29,938 bases of DNA from Desulfarculaceae bacterium (GCA_021737205.1 JAIPEK010000003.1:1-29938), one strand, 5' to 3'. Shown: positions 7,163 to 14,785, numbered from the stretch's first letter. Numbers and translations: made by a program. Notes: generated from the letters alone by a model not told the origin.

Positions 7163-7318
7163 GTAACCGTTCACGGTTGTCGGTTCACAGTTCACAGTTT
7201 TTTCAATGAACTATTCAACGATTGAAGCATTTTAGATATTGACTTTAACTCTTGAATTAATCTAATCTCTGTTTTTTTTTCGGCCGTGAACCGATAACTG
7301 TAAACCGTGAACGGGTAC
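7163..7318. mobile_element. Small inverted-repeat element 2 (four-helix-bundle-type), between rlmB and icd
   Basis: This 156-bp element has terminal repeats GTAACCGTTCACGG (7163-7176) and CCGTGAACGGGTAC (7305-7318), which agree at 13 of 14 positions when inverted. Partial internal copies follow: CGGTTCACAG on the left, CCGTGAACCG on the right. It is flanked by a perfect 8-bp direct repeat, TATGGTTC (7155-7162 and 7319-7326), the mark of transposition. Deleting the element and one repeat copy gives an rlmB frame ending Arg-Thr-Ile-Gln-Tyr-Thr-Gly-Glu-Ser-stop, with the TGA immediately before the icd ATG. The element has thus separated a formerly coupled rlmB-icd pair and given rlmB a new C-terminus. 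It carries a 24-codon four-helix-bundle remnant and no transposase. Confidence 0.78.
7192..7266 (-). pseudogene. Remnant of a four-helix-bundle (S23/IVS-type) protein C-terminal helix
   Basis: The frame ends SKMLQSLNSSLKKL followed by TGA. This closely resembles the terminal helix of four-helix-bundle proteins of the 23S rRNA intervening-sequence family, which typically end in a (I/S)xxMLxxLxxSLKK-like pattern. Only about 24 codons remain, upstream of which the frame enters the terminal repeat and rlmB. It lies wholly inside the element at 7163-7318, in the same orientation relative to the ends as the remnant at 4327-4455. Confidence 0.55.
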
Positions 7319-8071
7319 TATGGTTCTTTGCCGGTGGGCCTCATAAAGTGCGATACCGCCGGCAACCGATGCGTTCAGAGAGTTCACCCGGCCGGTTGCT
7401 GGAATGTACAGCAGGTAATCGCAGGTTCGACGGACAAGAGGACGGATCCCCTTGTGCTCACCGCCGACCACGACGGCAAGGTCCCCGCTGAGCTCGGCGT
7501 CATAAAGCCGGGTGGATCCTTGAGCATCCAGGCCCGCCACCCAGACGCCTTTTTCCTTGAGGGACCGAATCAAAGAGGCGGTGTTGGTGACAAGGCAAAT
7601 ATCCGAATGCTCCATGGCGCCGGCGGAGCTCACCGACACGGAAGGGGTGGCTGATACGGCCCGGTCCTTTGGGATAAAAATCTCCCCCACCCCTGCGCAC
7701 AGGGCTGTCCGTATGAGAGCCCCGAAGTTGCGCGGGTCCTCCATATTTTCCAGGATCAGCATAAAACAGGGGGACGTTCTTTTGTCCAGTTCTTCCAGAA
7801 TCCGGGACATCTTTTGGAGGGGAAACGGAGAGACTCTGGCGGCAACGCCCTGGTGTCGAGCGCCTTTGGTGAGCCTGTCCAGAAGTTTTTGATCCGCATA
7901 CTCCACTTCAATGTGCTTTTCGCGGGCCAGTCGGGCCACTTTTTCCGCCCTTGCCTTTTTTGCACCGGATACGGCAAGGACCTTTTCAAACCGCCGCCTG
8001 CCGGCCTTCAATGCCTCGAGAACCGGATGAACCCCGTACAGGATTTCCTGTTTTTCCGATCCGGAACTCAC
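7262..8071 (-). CDS. rlmB: TrmH-family 23S rRNA 2'-O-ribose methyltransferase (RlmB-like), with element-derived C-terminal tail
   Basis: It is a SpoU/TrmH methyltransferase, probably SAM-dependent 2'-O-methylation of 23S rRNA G2251 (E. coli numbering). The 269-residue protein has an N-terminal substrate-binding domain (ILYGVHPVLEAL) and the knotted catalytic motifs ENMEDPRNFGALIRT (motif 1), VVVGGEHKGI (motif 2) and SLNASVAGGIALYEA (motif 3). The GTG start at 8071 overlaps the gmk TGA. The last 18 residues (VPVHGLQLSVHGRKKNRD) are translated from the terminal repeat of the inserted element; the ancestral protein would have been about 257 residues. The catalytic core is intact, so activity is likely kept. 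Other TrmH paralogues acting on tRNA cannot be excluded. Confidence 0.9.
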   Translation of the reverse strand: MSSGSEKQEILYGVHPVLEALKAGRRRFEKVLAVSGAKKARAEKVARLAREKHIEVEYADQKLLDRLTKGARHQGVAARVSPFPLQKMSRILEELDKRTSPCFMLILENMEDPRNFGALIRTALCAGVGEIFIPKDRAVSATPSVSVSSAGAMEHSDICLVTNTASLIRSLKEKGVWVAGLDAQGSTRLYDAELSGDLAVVVGGEHKGIRPLVRRTCDYLLYIPATGRVNSLNASVAGGIALYEAHRQRTIVPVHGLQLSVHGRKKNRD

Positions 8072-8646
8072 CTGGTATGTCCGTTTATGATATCGATCAT
8101 TTTCCGGCGGGCCTGTCCAAAATCATCATTGATGACAATAAAATCATACCATCCTTTTTGGTCCATCTCCCTGCCTGCGTTTTCAAGCCGCTTTTCGATC
8201 ACATCCTCCGAATCCGTGCCCCGCTTTCGAAGCCGGTTTTCCAGCTCTTCAAAAGAAGGCGGCATAACAAAGATGGTGACGGCTTCGGGAAAAGCCGTTT
8301 TGATCTGCTTGGCCCCCTGCACGTCGATATCCAGGAGAATGCTTTGCCCGGAATTGATCTTTTCCGTCAGAAATGCCTTCGAGGTGCCGTAGTAATTGTC
8401 GTGAACCCTTGCCCATTCAGCCCAGTAATTTTCCGTGATCTTGTCCTCGAACTCCTTTTTACTGATAAAAAAGTAGTCCGCTCCATCCGTCTCAGCGGCT
8501 CTCGCCGCGCGGGTGGTGTGGGATACCGAATAGGAAAGCCGGTCAACCTCATTGATGACGTTCCTGCAAAGTGTCGTTTTACCCGTGCCGCTGGGCGCCG
8601 ATACCACAAATATTCCGCCCTTTGCGTTCTGCATGCCTCCGGTCAT
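8068..8646 (-). CDS. gmk: Guanylate kinase
   Basis: It phosphorylates GMP to GDP with ATP, an essential cytoplasmic step of purine nucleotide supply. The 192-residue protein has the P-loop SAPSGTGKTTL near the start, the GMP-binding SVSHTTRAARAAETDGADYFF stretch with its Tyr and Arg residues, and LLDIDVQGA. Length is slightly under the E. coli enzyme (207). Its ATG overlaps the remA TGA (ATGA) and its TGA overlaps the rlmB GTG, so it is translated in a coupled run. The order yicC-remA-gmk is also found in Bacillus (yloC-remA-gmk). Confidence 0.96.
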   Translation of the reverse strand: MTGGMQNAKGGIFVVSAPSGTGKTTLCRNVINEVDRLSYSVSHTTRAARAAETDGADYFFISKKEFEDKITENYWAEWARVHDNYYGTSKAFLTEKINSGQSILLDIDVQGAKQIKTAFPEAVTIFVMPPSFEELENRLRKRGTDSEDVIEKRLENAGREMDQKGWYDFIVINDDFGQARRKMIDIINGHTR

Positions 8647-8921
8647 TGATTATCTCCGTCCTGCGGATCCCTGCTCCGAAAAAGAGCCGAATATCTCTGG
8701 GACAGCGTTTCCGCCTGAATGGCCGAGAGAAGGACGTGGTTGCTGTCCGTCAGGACCATGGCCCGGGTCTTTCTGCCATGGGTGGCGTCCACGAGCCGGT
8801 TCTGGTCCCTTGCTTCATCCTTCAGCCGTCTCATGGGAGAGGAATTCGGCGCAAGTATGGTCACCACCCTTTCGGCAACCACGGTGTTGCCGAATCCGAT
8901 ATTCAAAAGCACCTGTTCCAT
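8643..8921 (-). CDS. remA: RemA / DUF370 family DNA-binding regulator
   Basis: RemA of Bacillus subtilis is a DNA-binding activator of matrix and osmoprotection genes; in Gram-negative anaerobes the target is unknown. The 92-residue protein reads MEQVLLNIGFGNTVVAERVV, PNSSPMRRLKDEARD, LVDATHGRKTRAMVLTDSNHVLLSA and ETLSQRY, all characteristic of the family. Two starts are possible: ATG at 8921, which matches the usual family N-terminus, and TTG at 8957, which has AGGTG upstream and overlaps the yicC stop by 8 bases. I prefer 8921 on length but the TTG is credible. It overlaps gmk by ATGA. Confidence 0.88.
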   Translation of the reverse strand: MEQVLLNIGFGNTVVAERVVTILAPNSSPMRRLKDEARDQNRLVDATHGRKTRAMVLTDSNHVLLSAIQAETLSQRYSALFRSRDPQDGDNQ

Positions 8922-8949
8922 GCCCGGGTCCGTCTTTACCGCTTTTGGC

Positions 8950-9831
8950 TTATTCAATGTTCTGCACCTGTTCCCTTACTTTTTCCAGTTCGGATTTCAG
9001 TTCTACAACAGACTGGGAAATTACCGCAGAAGGCGATTTCGAACCCATTGTATTGAACTCACGGTTAAATTCCTGGACCAGGAAATTGAGTTTTCTTCCC
9101 CCAGGTTCATCAGAGGCGATGATCTGCCTTGCCTGTTGTATATGGCTTTTCGCCCGGACAAGTTCCTCCGAGATATCGCTTTTGTCTGCCAGGATTGCCG
9201 CCTCCTGGGCAATACGCGCAGCATCGAGTCCGGCGGCATTTCCGGTGAGTGTTGCTATTCTTTCCTCGAGCCGCTCCTTGTAAGCGGCCGGAATCGCCTC
9301 CGCCTCCTGTTCGATCCGGGAGAGCCGATTTTCGATCAATTCGAGACGATGTTCCAGGTCGGCTGCAAGGGCGCTTCCTTCCTGTTTCCTCATTTCTTCG
9401 ACCCGGTCCAGAGTTATTTCAAGGGTTTGGGAGACAACCTGCCGGATAGCATCCTGATCCTGCTCTTTTTCCTCGGCCACGATCATGTCCCGGCCAGACA
9501 ACAACAGCTCAAGCGTGATATCGGACTCGACACCGCACTTCTCCCCGAGTTCGTGCAGGGCCCGGATATAGCTTTCGGCCCGTTTTTCATCAATCCGGAA
9601 AGCAACCGAATCAGAAGCGGGATTTTCAACCGATACCCGGATTTCCACCCTGCCCCTGTTCAGCCGAGCGGCTGTGCCTTTTTTGATACCATCCTCGAGA
9701 AACCTGAGGGACTCGGGAAGGAATACCACCGTGTCCAGGTTGCGGCTGTTATACGTACGGATCGAAACCGCAGCGTTCAATTCCTCTATTGTGTGTTCCG
9801 CCTGTGCATATGCCGTCATGCTATGAATCAT
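8950..9831 (-). CDS. yicC: YicC/YloC family endoribonuclease
   Basis: YicC is a conserved endoribonuclease; in E. coli it is linked to turnover of the small RNA RyhB together with PNPase. The 293-residue protein matches in length and begins MIHSMTAYAQAE as the family does. The N-terminal YicC domain has SIRTYNSRNLD and LNRGRVEIRVSVE; the C-terminal DUF1732 domain has EEAEAIPAAYKERLEERI-like sequence and the signature LNFLVQEFNREFNTMGSKS. It overlaps the DUF4416 gene by 11 bases and precedes remA-gmk-rlmB in the same operon, a conserved arrangement. Confidence 0.92.
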   Translation of the reverse strand: MIHSMTAYAQAEHTIEELNAAVSIRTYNSRNLDTVVFLPESLRFLEDGIKKGTAARLNRGRVEIRVSVENPASDSVAFRIDEKRAESYIRALHELGEKCGVESDITLELLLSGRDMIVAEEKEQDQDAIRQVVSQTLEITLDRVEEMRKQEGSALAADLEHRLELIENRLSRIEQEAEAIPAAYKERLEERIATLTGNAAGLDAARIAQEAAILADKSDISEELVRAKSHIQQARQIIASDEPGGRKLNFLVQEFNREFNTMGSKSPSAVISQSVVELKSELEKVREQVQNIE

Positions 9832-10372
9832 ATGTATTCTCCGATGCCGCCCGTTTTCTGTCCATCAGGTACTTCGCCCTTGCCTTTAAAAGAAAATCCC
9901 GCATGCGCCGGTCGGCATAGTCGGGATAGGTCCATTCCAGGGGTGTATAATCCCTGTTTTTATAGATCAGTGTGAGGTCCGCATACACGCCTTCGCCGAT
10001 GCAGATCCTGTGAGCGTAGTCCTTTCCGGTGGCAAGGACGAACCGGGAGGCAAGCAGGTAGCCCGGATCAATATTCACGCGCCGTTTCCCGTCCGTTTCA
10101 TACCGGGATTCCAGCCTGCTGCAGGTCTTTTTTATACCGGCGAGACCGTACTGGGAAATCATGGATTCAAACACCACCATCCGCCGGAAAAGGGGGCTGC
10201 CCATTTCCTCATCGTAGTAGGACGTATAGTTGAAATCGAACCAGCTGCCGACCATGTCCGCCCTGCCGAATGATTTTTCCAGAAGGGAAAACACCTCGGC
10301 AAAAAGTTCCGTTTCTTTCATGAAAAGGCCGATGATCAGTTTGGCCGGTTCCGGCTCCTTGAATACACTCAT
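9821..10372 (-). CDS. DUF4416 family protein
   Basis: This 183-residue protein has no known function. It has the features of the DUF4416 family, common in Desulfobacterota: EPAKLIIGLFMKE near the start, GSWFDFNYTSYYDEEMG, VNIDPGYLL and LTLIYKNRDYTPLEWTYPDY. No membrane segment or signal peptide is visible, so it is probably cytoplasmic. Its ATG overlaps the stop of the Trm112-like gene (ATGA) and its end overlaps yicC by 11 bases, so it belongs to the msbA-to-rlmB run. The neighbours suggest a housekeeping RNA or envelope role, but that is only context. Confidence 0.82.
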   Translation of the reverse strand: MSVFKEPEPAKLIIGLFMKETELFAEVFSLLEKSFGRADMVGSWFDFNYTSYYDEEMGSPLFRRMVVFESMISQYGLAGIKKTCSRLESRYETDGKRRVNIDPGYLLASRFVLATGKDYAHRICIGEGVYADLTLIYKNRDYTPLEWTYPDYADRRMRDFLLKARAKYLMDRKRAASENTYDS

Positions 10373-10542
10373 TTGTCAAGCTGTTCCGACTCGTCCACCA
10401 GCATGATCGGGATGTCGTCCTTCACCGGGTACACCAGCCGGCAAGCTTCACATACAAGACCCGTATGGTCCTCCTTGAGTGTCACTTCCCCCTTGCATTT
10501 CGGGCAGGCGAGAATCTCAAGCAGTTCCTTTGATATATTCAT
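10369..10542 (-). CDS. Trm112/YcaR-like small zinc-ribbon protein
   Basis: A 57-residue protein begins MNISKELLEILACPKCKGEV and continues with VCEACRLVYPVKDDIPIMLVDE. Two Cys pairs (CPKC, CEAC) and the IPIML segment define the Trm112 family (UPF0434), whose eukaryotic and archaeal members activate methyltransferases; the bacterial role is largely unknown. It has an excellent AAGGAG six bases before the ATG. The gene overlaps the msbA 3' end by 26 bases and the DUF4416 start by ATGA. E. coli ycaR lies likewise in an msbA-lpxK-ycaR-kdsB cluster, so the link to lipid A genes is conserved. Confidence 0.88.
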   Translation of the reverse strand: MNISKELLEILACPKCKGEVTLKEDHTGLVCEACRLVYPVKDDIPIMLVDESEQLDK

Positions 10543-12325
10543 ACGCTTCTCCTTTACACCGTGAATCGATTACGTTGTTGGATGACTGCATTTTCTGCAG
10601 CTTATAGTATTCTCCCATTTTGTCCATGAGTTCGTCATGGGTGCCCTGCTCAACGATTCTTCCGTTTTTCAGAAGGATCACCCGGCTGGCGTGAGCCACG
10701 GTGGAAAGCCGGTGGGCGATCACAAAAGTGGTCCGCCCCTTCATCAGGTTGGCAAGAGCCTTCTGGACCACCTGTTCGGACTCCGCATCCAGGGCTGATG
10801 TGGCCTCATCGAGTATAAGTACCGGGGAATCCTTTAAAAGAGCCCGCGCAATGCAGATCCGCTGTTTTTCTCCCCCGGAAAGACGGTTGCCCAGCTCTCC
10901 GATCACCGTATCAAACCCTTTGGGAAAACCTGTGATAAAATTGTAGGCATAGGCCGCACGGGCCGCATCTTCAATCTCCCCGTCCGTTGCATCAAGCCGG
11001 CCGTACCGGATATTGTCCCTCACACTTTCATTGAACAGAATCGGCTCCTGGGTGACGATGGAAATACGGGACCGCAGGGATTTGATGGACAGATCCCGGA
11101 TATTTCTGCCGCCAATGTATATATTCCCCTCAGTGGTATCATGGAACCTCGGGATCAGGTTTACAAGCGAAGTTTTTCCTCCCCCGCTCTTTCCTACAAG
11201 GGCAAGGATTTCCCCTTGTTCCACTTCAATATTGACATCCTGCAATACAGGCTCATCTTCCCTGGAATAAGAAAACTTTACCTGTTCAAACTTCACTGAG
11301 AATGAATCCACATCAAAGGGCTCGGTGGCATCTTTCTCAACAATCTCACAGGGCTCATCCAACACATCATATATTCTTGTAACTGCGGCTGCACCTTCCT
11401 GAATGGTATTGTTAAGCTTGCTCAGCTTCTTTACAGGGTCATATAACATCATTACAGCAGTGAGAAATGAGAAAAAGGTTCCGGGCGTTGATTCTCCTGA
11501 TATCACTCTGGAGCCGCCGAACCAGATAATAAAGGCGATGCCCAACCCCCCTAGGAACTCCATCACCGGAGAGGACATGGCTTTGAATACGGCTTTTTTC
11601 ATTTCAAGGTTGAAAAGGGTATCCGTCTTTTTTTGGAATCGCTCTTTTTCCACCTCCTCCATGGTGAAAATCTTGACAATTTTACTGCCTGAAAAGGTTT
11701 CATATAAAAAAGCGTTCAAATCAGCCATGGCCTCCTGGGTCCCGGTGCTGAATTTTCTGACGAGTTTGCCGAAAACAACCACCGGATAAAAGGCCGCCGG
11801 TAACACAAGGAATGCGCCCATCGCAAGTTTCCAGTCCATGTAAAAGATCACGCCAATCAGCCCGATTATGGTAAATACATCTCTTACCACATTGGTCACC
11901 GCGTTGGAAACCATTCCTTTGAGCACATTTACGTCATTTGTAATCCTTGACATCAGCACGCCGGTTTTTTCCTTTTGGAAAAATGACATGGGCAGATCGA
12001 TGATACTCTGGTACAGGGCGTTTCGATAAAACTGTATGATACGCTCCCCTACATAGTTCATCAGGTACTCCTGGCCGTAGGTGCCGATTCCTTTGAGCAG
12101 AAACACCACAATGGCGACAATCGGAATGATGACAAGCATCTGCCGGTCCTGCTTGATAAAGATATCATCAAGCATGGGTTTGACAAGATAGGCGGAAAGT
12201 GAAGTACATGCAGCCACGACGATCATGGAAACCATGGCCGCCAGAAGTTTTTTCCAGTAGGCGGCAATCAGGCTTACCACCTCTTTCTGCCGCGTGGTCA
12301 GTCGATTTTTTATTCTGTTTATCAT
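10517..12325 (-). CDS. msbA: Lipid A export ABC transporter MsbA (fused permease/ATPase)
   Basis: MsbA flips lipid A-core across the inner membrane using ATP. The protein (about 602 residues from ATG 12325) has a six-helix exporter domain in its N-terminal half, with strong hydrophobic segments such as LAAMVSMIVVAA and VFTIIGLIGVIFYM. The ATPase domain has Walker A VGKSGGGKTSL, signature LSGGEKQR and Walker B VLILDEATSALD. Starts at TTG 12364 and ATG 12346 are also in frame. A promoter-like TTGACA/GATAAT pair ends at 12335, inside those longer versions, so 12325 is preferred. Divergent from the waaA-like gene and upstream of trm112-like, DUF4416, yicC, remA, gmk and rlmB. A related lipid exporter is the alternative. 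Confidence 0.92.
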   Translation of the reverse strand: MINRIKNRLTTRQKEVVSLIAAYWKKLLAAMVSMIVVAACTSLSAYLVKPMLDDIFIKQDRQMLVIIPIVAIVVFLLKGIGTYGQEYLMNYVGERIIQFYRNALYQSIIDLPMSFFQKEKTGVLMSRITNDVNVLKGMVSNAVTNVVRDVFTIIGLIGVIFYMDWKLAMGAFLVLPAAFYPVVVFGKLVRKFSTGTQEAMADLNAFLYETFSGSKIVKIFTMEEVEKERFQKKTDTLFNLEMKKAVFKAMSSPVMEFLGGLGIAFIIWFGGSRVISGESTPGTFFSFLTAVMMLYDPVKKLSKLNNTIQEGAAAVTRIYDVLDEPCEIVEKDATEPFDVDSFSVKFEQVKFSYSREDEPVLQDVNIEVEQGEILALVGKSGGGKTSLVNLIPRFHDTTEGNIYIGGRNIRDLSIKSLRSRISIVTQEPILFNESVRDNIRYGRLDATDGEIEDAARAAYAYNFITGFPKGFDTVIGELGNRLSGGEKQRICIARALLKDSPVLILDEATSALDAESEQVVQKALANLMKGRTTFVIAHRLSTVAHASRVILLKNGRIVEQGTHDELMDKMGEYYKLQKMQSSNNVIDSRCKGEAYEYIKGTA

Positions 12326-12334
12326 AAGCTGTTT

Positions 12335-12364
12335 ATTATCCGGCATTACAGGAAGTATTGTCAA
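12335..12364 (-). promoter_or_regulatory. Promoter candidate for the msbA operon
   Basis: A perfect TTGACA (12364-12359, minus strand) is followed after 18 bases by GATAAT (12340-12335), five of six matches to the -10 box. Transcription would start near 12328, only about three bases before the ATG at 12325, so the msbA message could be nearly leaderless. If translation really starts at 12346 or 12364, this match would be fortuitous. Confidence 0.45.
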
Positions 12365-12392
12365 TAATTAAAAATCATGAGATATTGCCCGA

Positions 12393-13658
12393 ATGAAACG
12401 CGTGGACTATATAGTATATTTTATCAAACTTTACAATCTTGTATGGAAAGCGGCAATTCCTTTCCTGAAAAAAAGCTCGAGACTGAAGAAGGGATTTGAC
12501 AAACGGGTTTCCGCGGTGCATTTTGAACGCTCTGACTTGTGGATCCACGCTGCTTCCGCCGGAGAGGCATATCTTGCCCTGGAAATACTCAAAGCCATTC
12601 AACCCGGAAAGCCGCTTTGCGTTCTGCTGACCGCCACCACCGACCAGGGAAAAGAAATTATCGATCGGTGCGCCACGAGTTGCCAAGTATCTTCCGCACT
12701 CAAGGTAAATACCGAATGGTGCCCTTTTGACATGCCTGAAATTATTGGCAGGGCGGTGGACAAAATCCGTCCGTCAGTGATGGTGCTTCTGGAAACCGAG
12801 ATCTGGCCGGGCCTTCTGTATTGTCTCAAACAGAGGGACACAAAGATTTTTATCGTGAACGGAAGACTTTCCCCCAAAAGCTTTAAAAAATTTTCCAAAA
12901 CCGCGTTTATTTGGTCAAAGCTTGCTCCGGACAGGATCCTTGCCACTTCAGAAGATGACATGAAACGATTCGCCCGGATCTTTAAAAAAAGTCACGTCTC
13001 CCTGATACCCAATATCAAGTTCGATGCCCTCCCCCAAAACAACACCCTCCCGGCCGGGACGGAAGTTTTCCTTTCGACGGATTCAAAGCTTGTTGTTTTA
13101 GCGTCTATCAGGGCCGAAGAGGAACGGCTTGTGGAAAAACTTCTGGAAAAAGTTTCAAAAAATTGCCCGAATGCCTGTATTGCGATTTTCCCCCGCCATA
13201 TGCACAGGATCGGACAATGGCAAAAGCATCTTGACCGCCTCGGCTTCAACTGGACGGTAAAGTCCCGGCTGCGAGGCGTCGCAGGACCGGGGAGCGTAAT
13301 CCTTTGGGATGTATTCGGCGAACTTAAAACGGCATATGCGCATGCGGATGCGGCATTCGTCGGAGGCAGCCTGAAACCGCTTGGCGGGCAGAACTTTGTG
13401 GAACCCGCCGTATTTGGCGTCCCCACCGTCACCGGCCCATTCACGGATGATTTTCAATGGGTGGGGCCGGGAATATTCGGAAGCGGTGTCGTTTTCAAAG
13501 CACGCAACTGGCGGCAGGCGGCAGCCCATATCGTTCAGGTCCTTGAAAACGGCCCGCCTGACAAAACAGACCGCAAAAAAACGGCTGTCGAATATATCAC
13601 AAAACACCAGGGGGGAGCAGGCATGGCCGCAGAAGCCGTCACACGGGCCGTTGGTTAA
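12393..13658 (+). CDS. WaaA/KdtA-family octulosonate (Kdo) transferase, copy 1
   Basis: WaaA transfers Kdo from CMP-Kdo to lipid A precursor at the inner membrane. The 421-residue protein has an N-terminal membrane-associated segment, the catalytic-Glu motif WIHAASAGE, VLLETEIWPGLL, IVNGRLSPKSF, a GT-B C-terminal half with VVLASIRAEEE, FVGGSLKPLGGQN and EPAVFGVPTVTGP. It differs from the second homologue at 28588-29895, for example ASAGE versus LSVGE. Divergent from msbA, convergent with gpsA with a shared TTAA stop, and close to kdnA-kdnB-kdsB. That placement makes a Kdo8N-using or second-Kdo transferase plausible. The start at 12393 lacks a strong ribosome site. Confidence 0.85.
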   Translation: MKRVDYIVYFIKLYNLVWKAAIPFLKKSSRLKKGFDKRVSAVHFERSDLWIHAASAGEAYLALEILKAIQPGKPLCVLLTATTDQGKEIIDRCATSCQVSSALKVNTEWCPFDMPEIIGRAVDKIRPSVMVLLETEIWPGLLYCLKQRDTKIFIVNGRLSPKSFKKFSKTAFIWSKLAPDRILATSEDDMKRFARIFKKSHVSLIPNIKFDALPQNNTLPAGTEVFLSTDSKLVVLASIRAEEERLVEKLLEKVSKNCPNACIAIFPRHMHRIGQWQKHLDRLGFNWTVKSRLRGVAGPGSVILWDVFGELKTAYAHADAAFVGGSLKPLGGQNFVEPAVFGVPTVTGPFTDDFQWVGPGIFGSGVVFKARNWRQAAAHIVQVLENGPPDKTDRKKTAVEYITKHQGGAGMAAEAVTRAVG

Positions 13659-14692
13659 AAAATCACCCCTTCAAGCTCGTGTTTCAAGTCCCTTTCCATC
13701 AATCTTTCAATGGTTTTTCCGGCATCAAGGCCTTCAAAAAGAACATAGTACACCTCGTTGCATATGGGAAGATCGATACCGAGTTTCCGTGCCAGGTTGA
13801 ACACTGACCGGGTGGTTTTCACCCCTTCTGCCACCATTCGCATTTCCGCTGTGATCTCTTCGATTTTCTGGCCCTGACCGATTTTTTTCCCCACCGTATA
13901 ATTCCGGCTCAACTCACCGGTGCAGGTGAGCAACAGATCCCCGACACCGGCAAGTCCCGCCAGTGTCAATGGATCAGCACCAAGCTTGGCCCCCAGCCGT
14001 TTCATCTCGGTCAAGCCCCTTGTAATAAGGGCCGCCCTGGGATTCAGCCCCAGTTTCATGCCGTCACAGATCCCTGCCGCGATAGCGATCACGTTTTTCA
14101 CGGCACCGCCGATCTCCACACCCACCGGATCATCATTCACATATACTCGAAAAGTCGGGCACGAAAACACCTGTTGAATGTACTTCCCCGTCTCCGGGTT
14201 TGAAGAGGCCACTGCGACAACAGTGGGGATCTTTTCAGCCACCTCCTTGGCAAAACTCGGGCCCGACAGCGCCGCCATCCGGTTGCGGGGTATAAAATCG
14301 AGCTGCTCACCGAGGACGCCGAGCATGGTCAGGTGCGTTTTGTTTTCAATACCTTTGGAAGCCGACACCACAATGGAATCCTTTGAAATATAAGGCTTCA
14401 TGTTGCCGGCCACCTCCCTCATGCAGTGGGAGGGTACCACTACCAGAACAATATCTTTACCTGCTACCACGGTTTCTATATCATTGTACGGGGTAATCCG
14501 GTCCGGCAGTGTTATACCGGGAAGAAAAAGTTTGTTTTCCCGAGCAGTTTCGATCCGTTCCCTGACTTCCTTTTCAAAGACCCAGAGGTCGACAGAAAAT
14601 CCTTTATCCGCAAGAAGTTTTGCAAGCGCGGTGCCCCAGCTTCCAGCACCCACAACTCCGATTTTTGTTTGTTTTGTATTCATATTTTCCAT
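13655..14692 (-). CDS. gpsA: NAD(P)H-dependent glycerol-3-phosphate dehydrogenase
   Basis: GpsA reduces dihydroxyacetone phosphate to sn-glycerol-3-phosphate, the backbone for phospholipids, in the cytoplasm. The 345-residue protein begins with a Rossmann motif IGVVGAGSWGTALAKLLADKG. It then shows VVPSHCMREV, SASKGIENKT, LSGPSFAKEVAE, GGAVKNVIAIAAGICDGM with the catalytic Lys, and LAGVGDLLLTCTGELSRNYTVG. I start it at the ATG at 14692 with GAGTGG upstream; ATG at 14683 and 14743 are also in frame. Its TAA overlaps the waaA stop on the opposite strand. A good promoter lies at 14757-14785. Confidence 0.95.
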   Translation of the reverse strand: MENMNTKQTKIGVVGAGSWGTALAKLLADKGFSVDLWVFEKEVRERIETARENKLFLPGITLPDRITPYNDIETVVAGKDIVLVVVPSHCMREVAGNMKPYISKDSIVVSASKGIENKTHLTMLGVLGEQLDFIPRNRMAALSGPSFAKEVAEKIPTVVAVASSNPETGKYIQQVFSCPTFRVYVNDDPVGVEIGGAVKNVIAIAAGICDGMKLGLNPRAALITRGLTEMKRLGAKLGADPLTLAGLAGVGDLLLTCTGELSRNYTVGKKIGQGQKIEEITAEMRMVAEGVKTTRSVFNLARKLGIDLPICNEVYYVLFEGLDAGKTIERLMERDLKHELEGVIF

Positions 14693-14756
14693 AGGTTTAT
14701 CCACTCTTTGGTGCCCACTCCTTAAAAAATTTACAGAACTCAAGCATGAATCTCAT

Positions 14757-14785
14757 CTTATATATCAAAAAACCGAAATGATCAA
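14757..14785 (-). promoter_or_regulatory. Sigma-70-type promoter candidate for gpsA
   Basis: On the minus strand TTGATC (14785-14780) and TATAAG (14762-14757) are separated by 17 bases, with five of six matches in the -10 box. This would give a leader of about 60 bases to the ATG at 14692. It lies in the 197-base divergent gap between gpsA and kdnA. Confidence 0.5.

Noticed and set aside
4295..7318. CRISPR or REP array made of the CCGTTCACGG repeats
   Set aside because: There are only four end copies, in inverted pairs with direct flanking duplications; spacing and orientation fit two mobile elements.
8719..9975. 418-residue plus-strand frame
   Set aside because: Antisense to remA, yicC and DUF4416, all well-supported genes; no motif.
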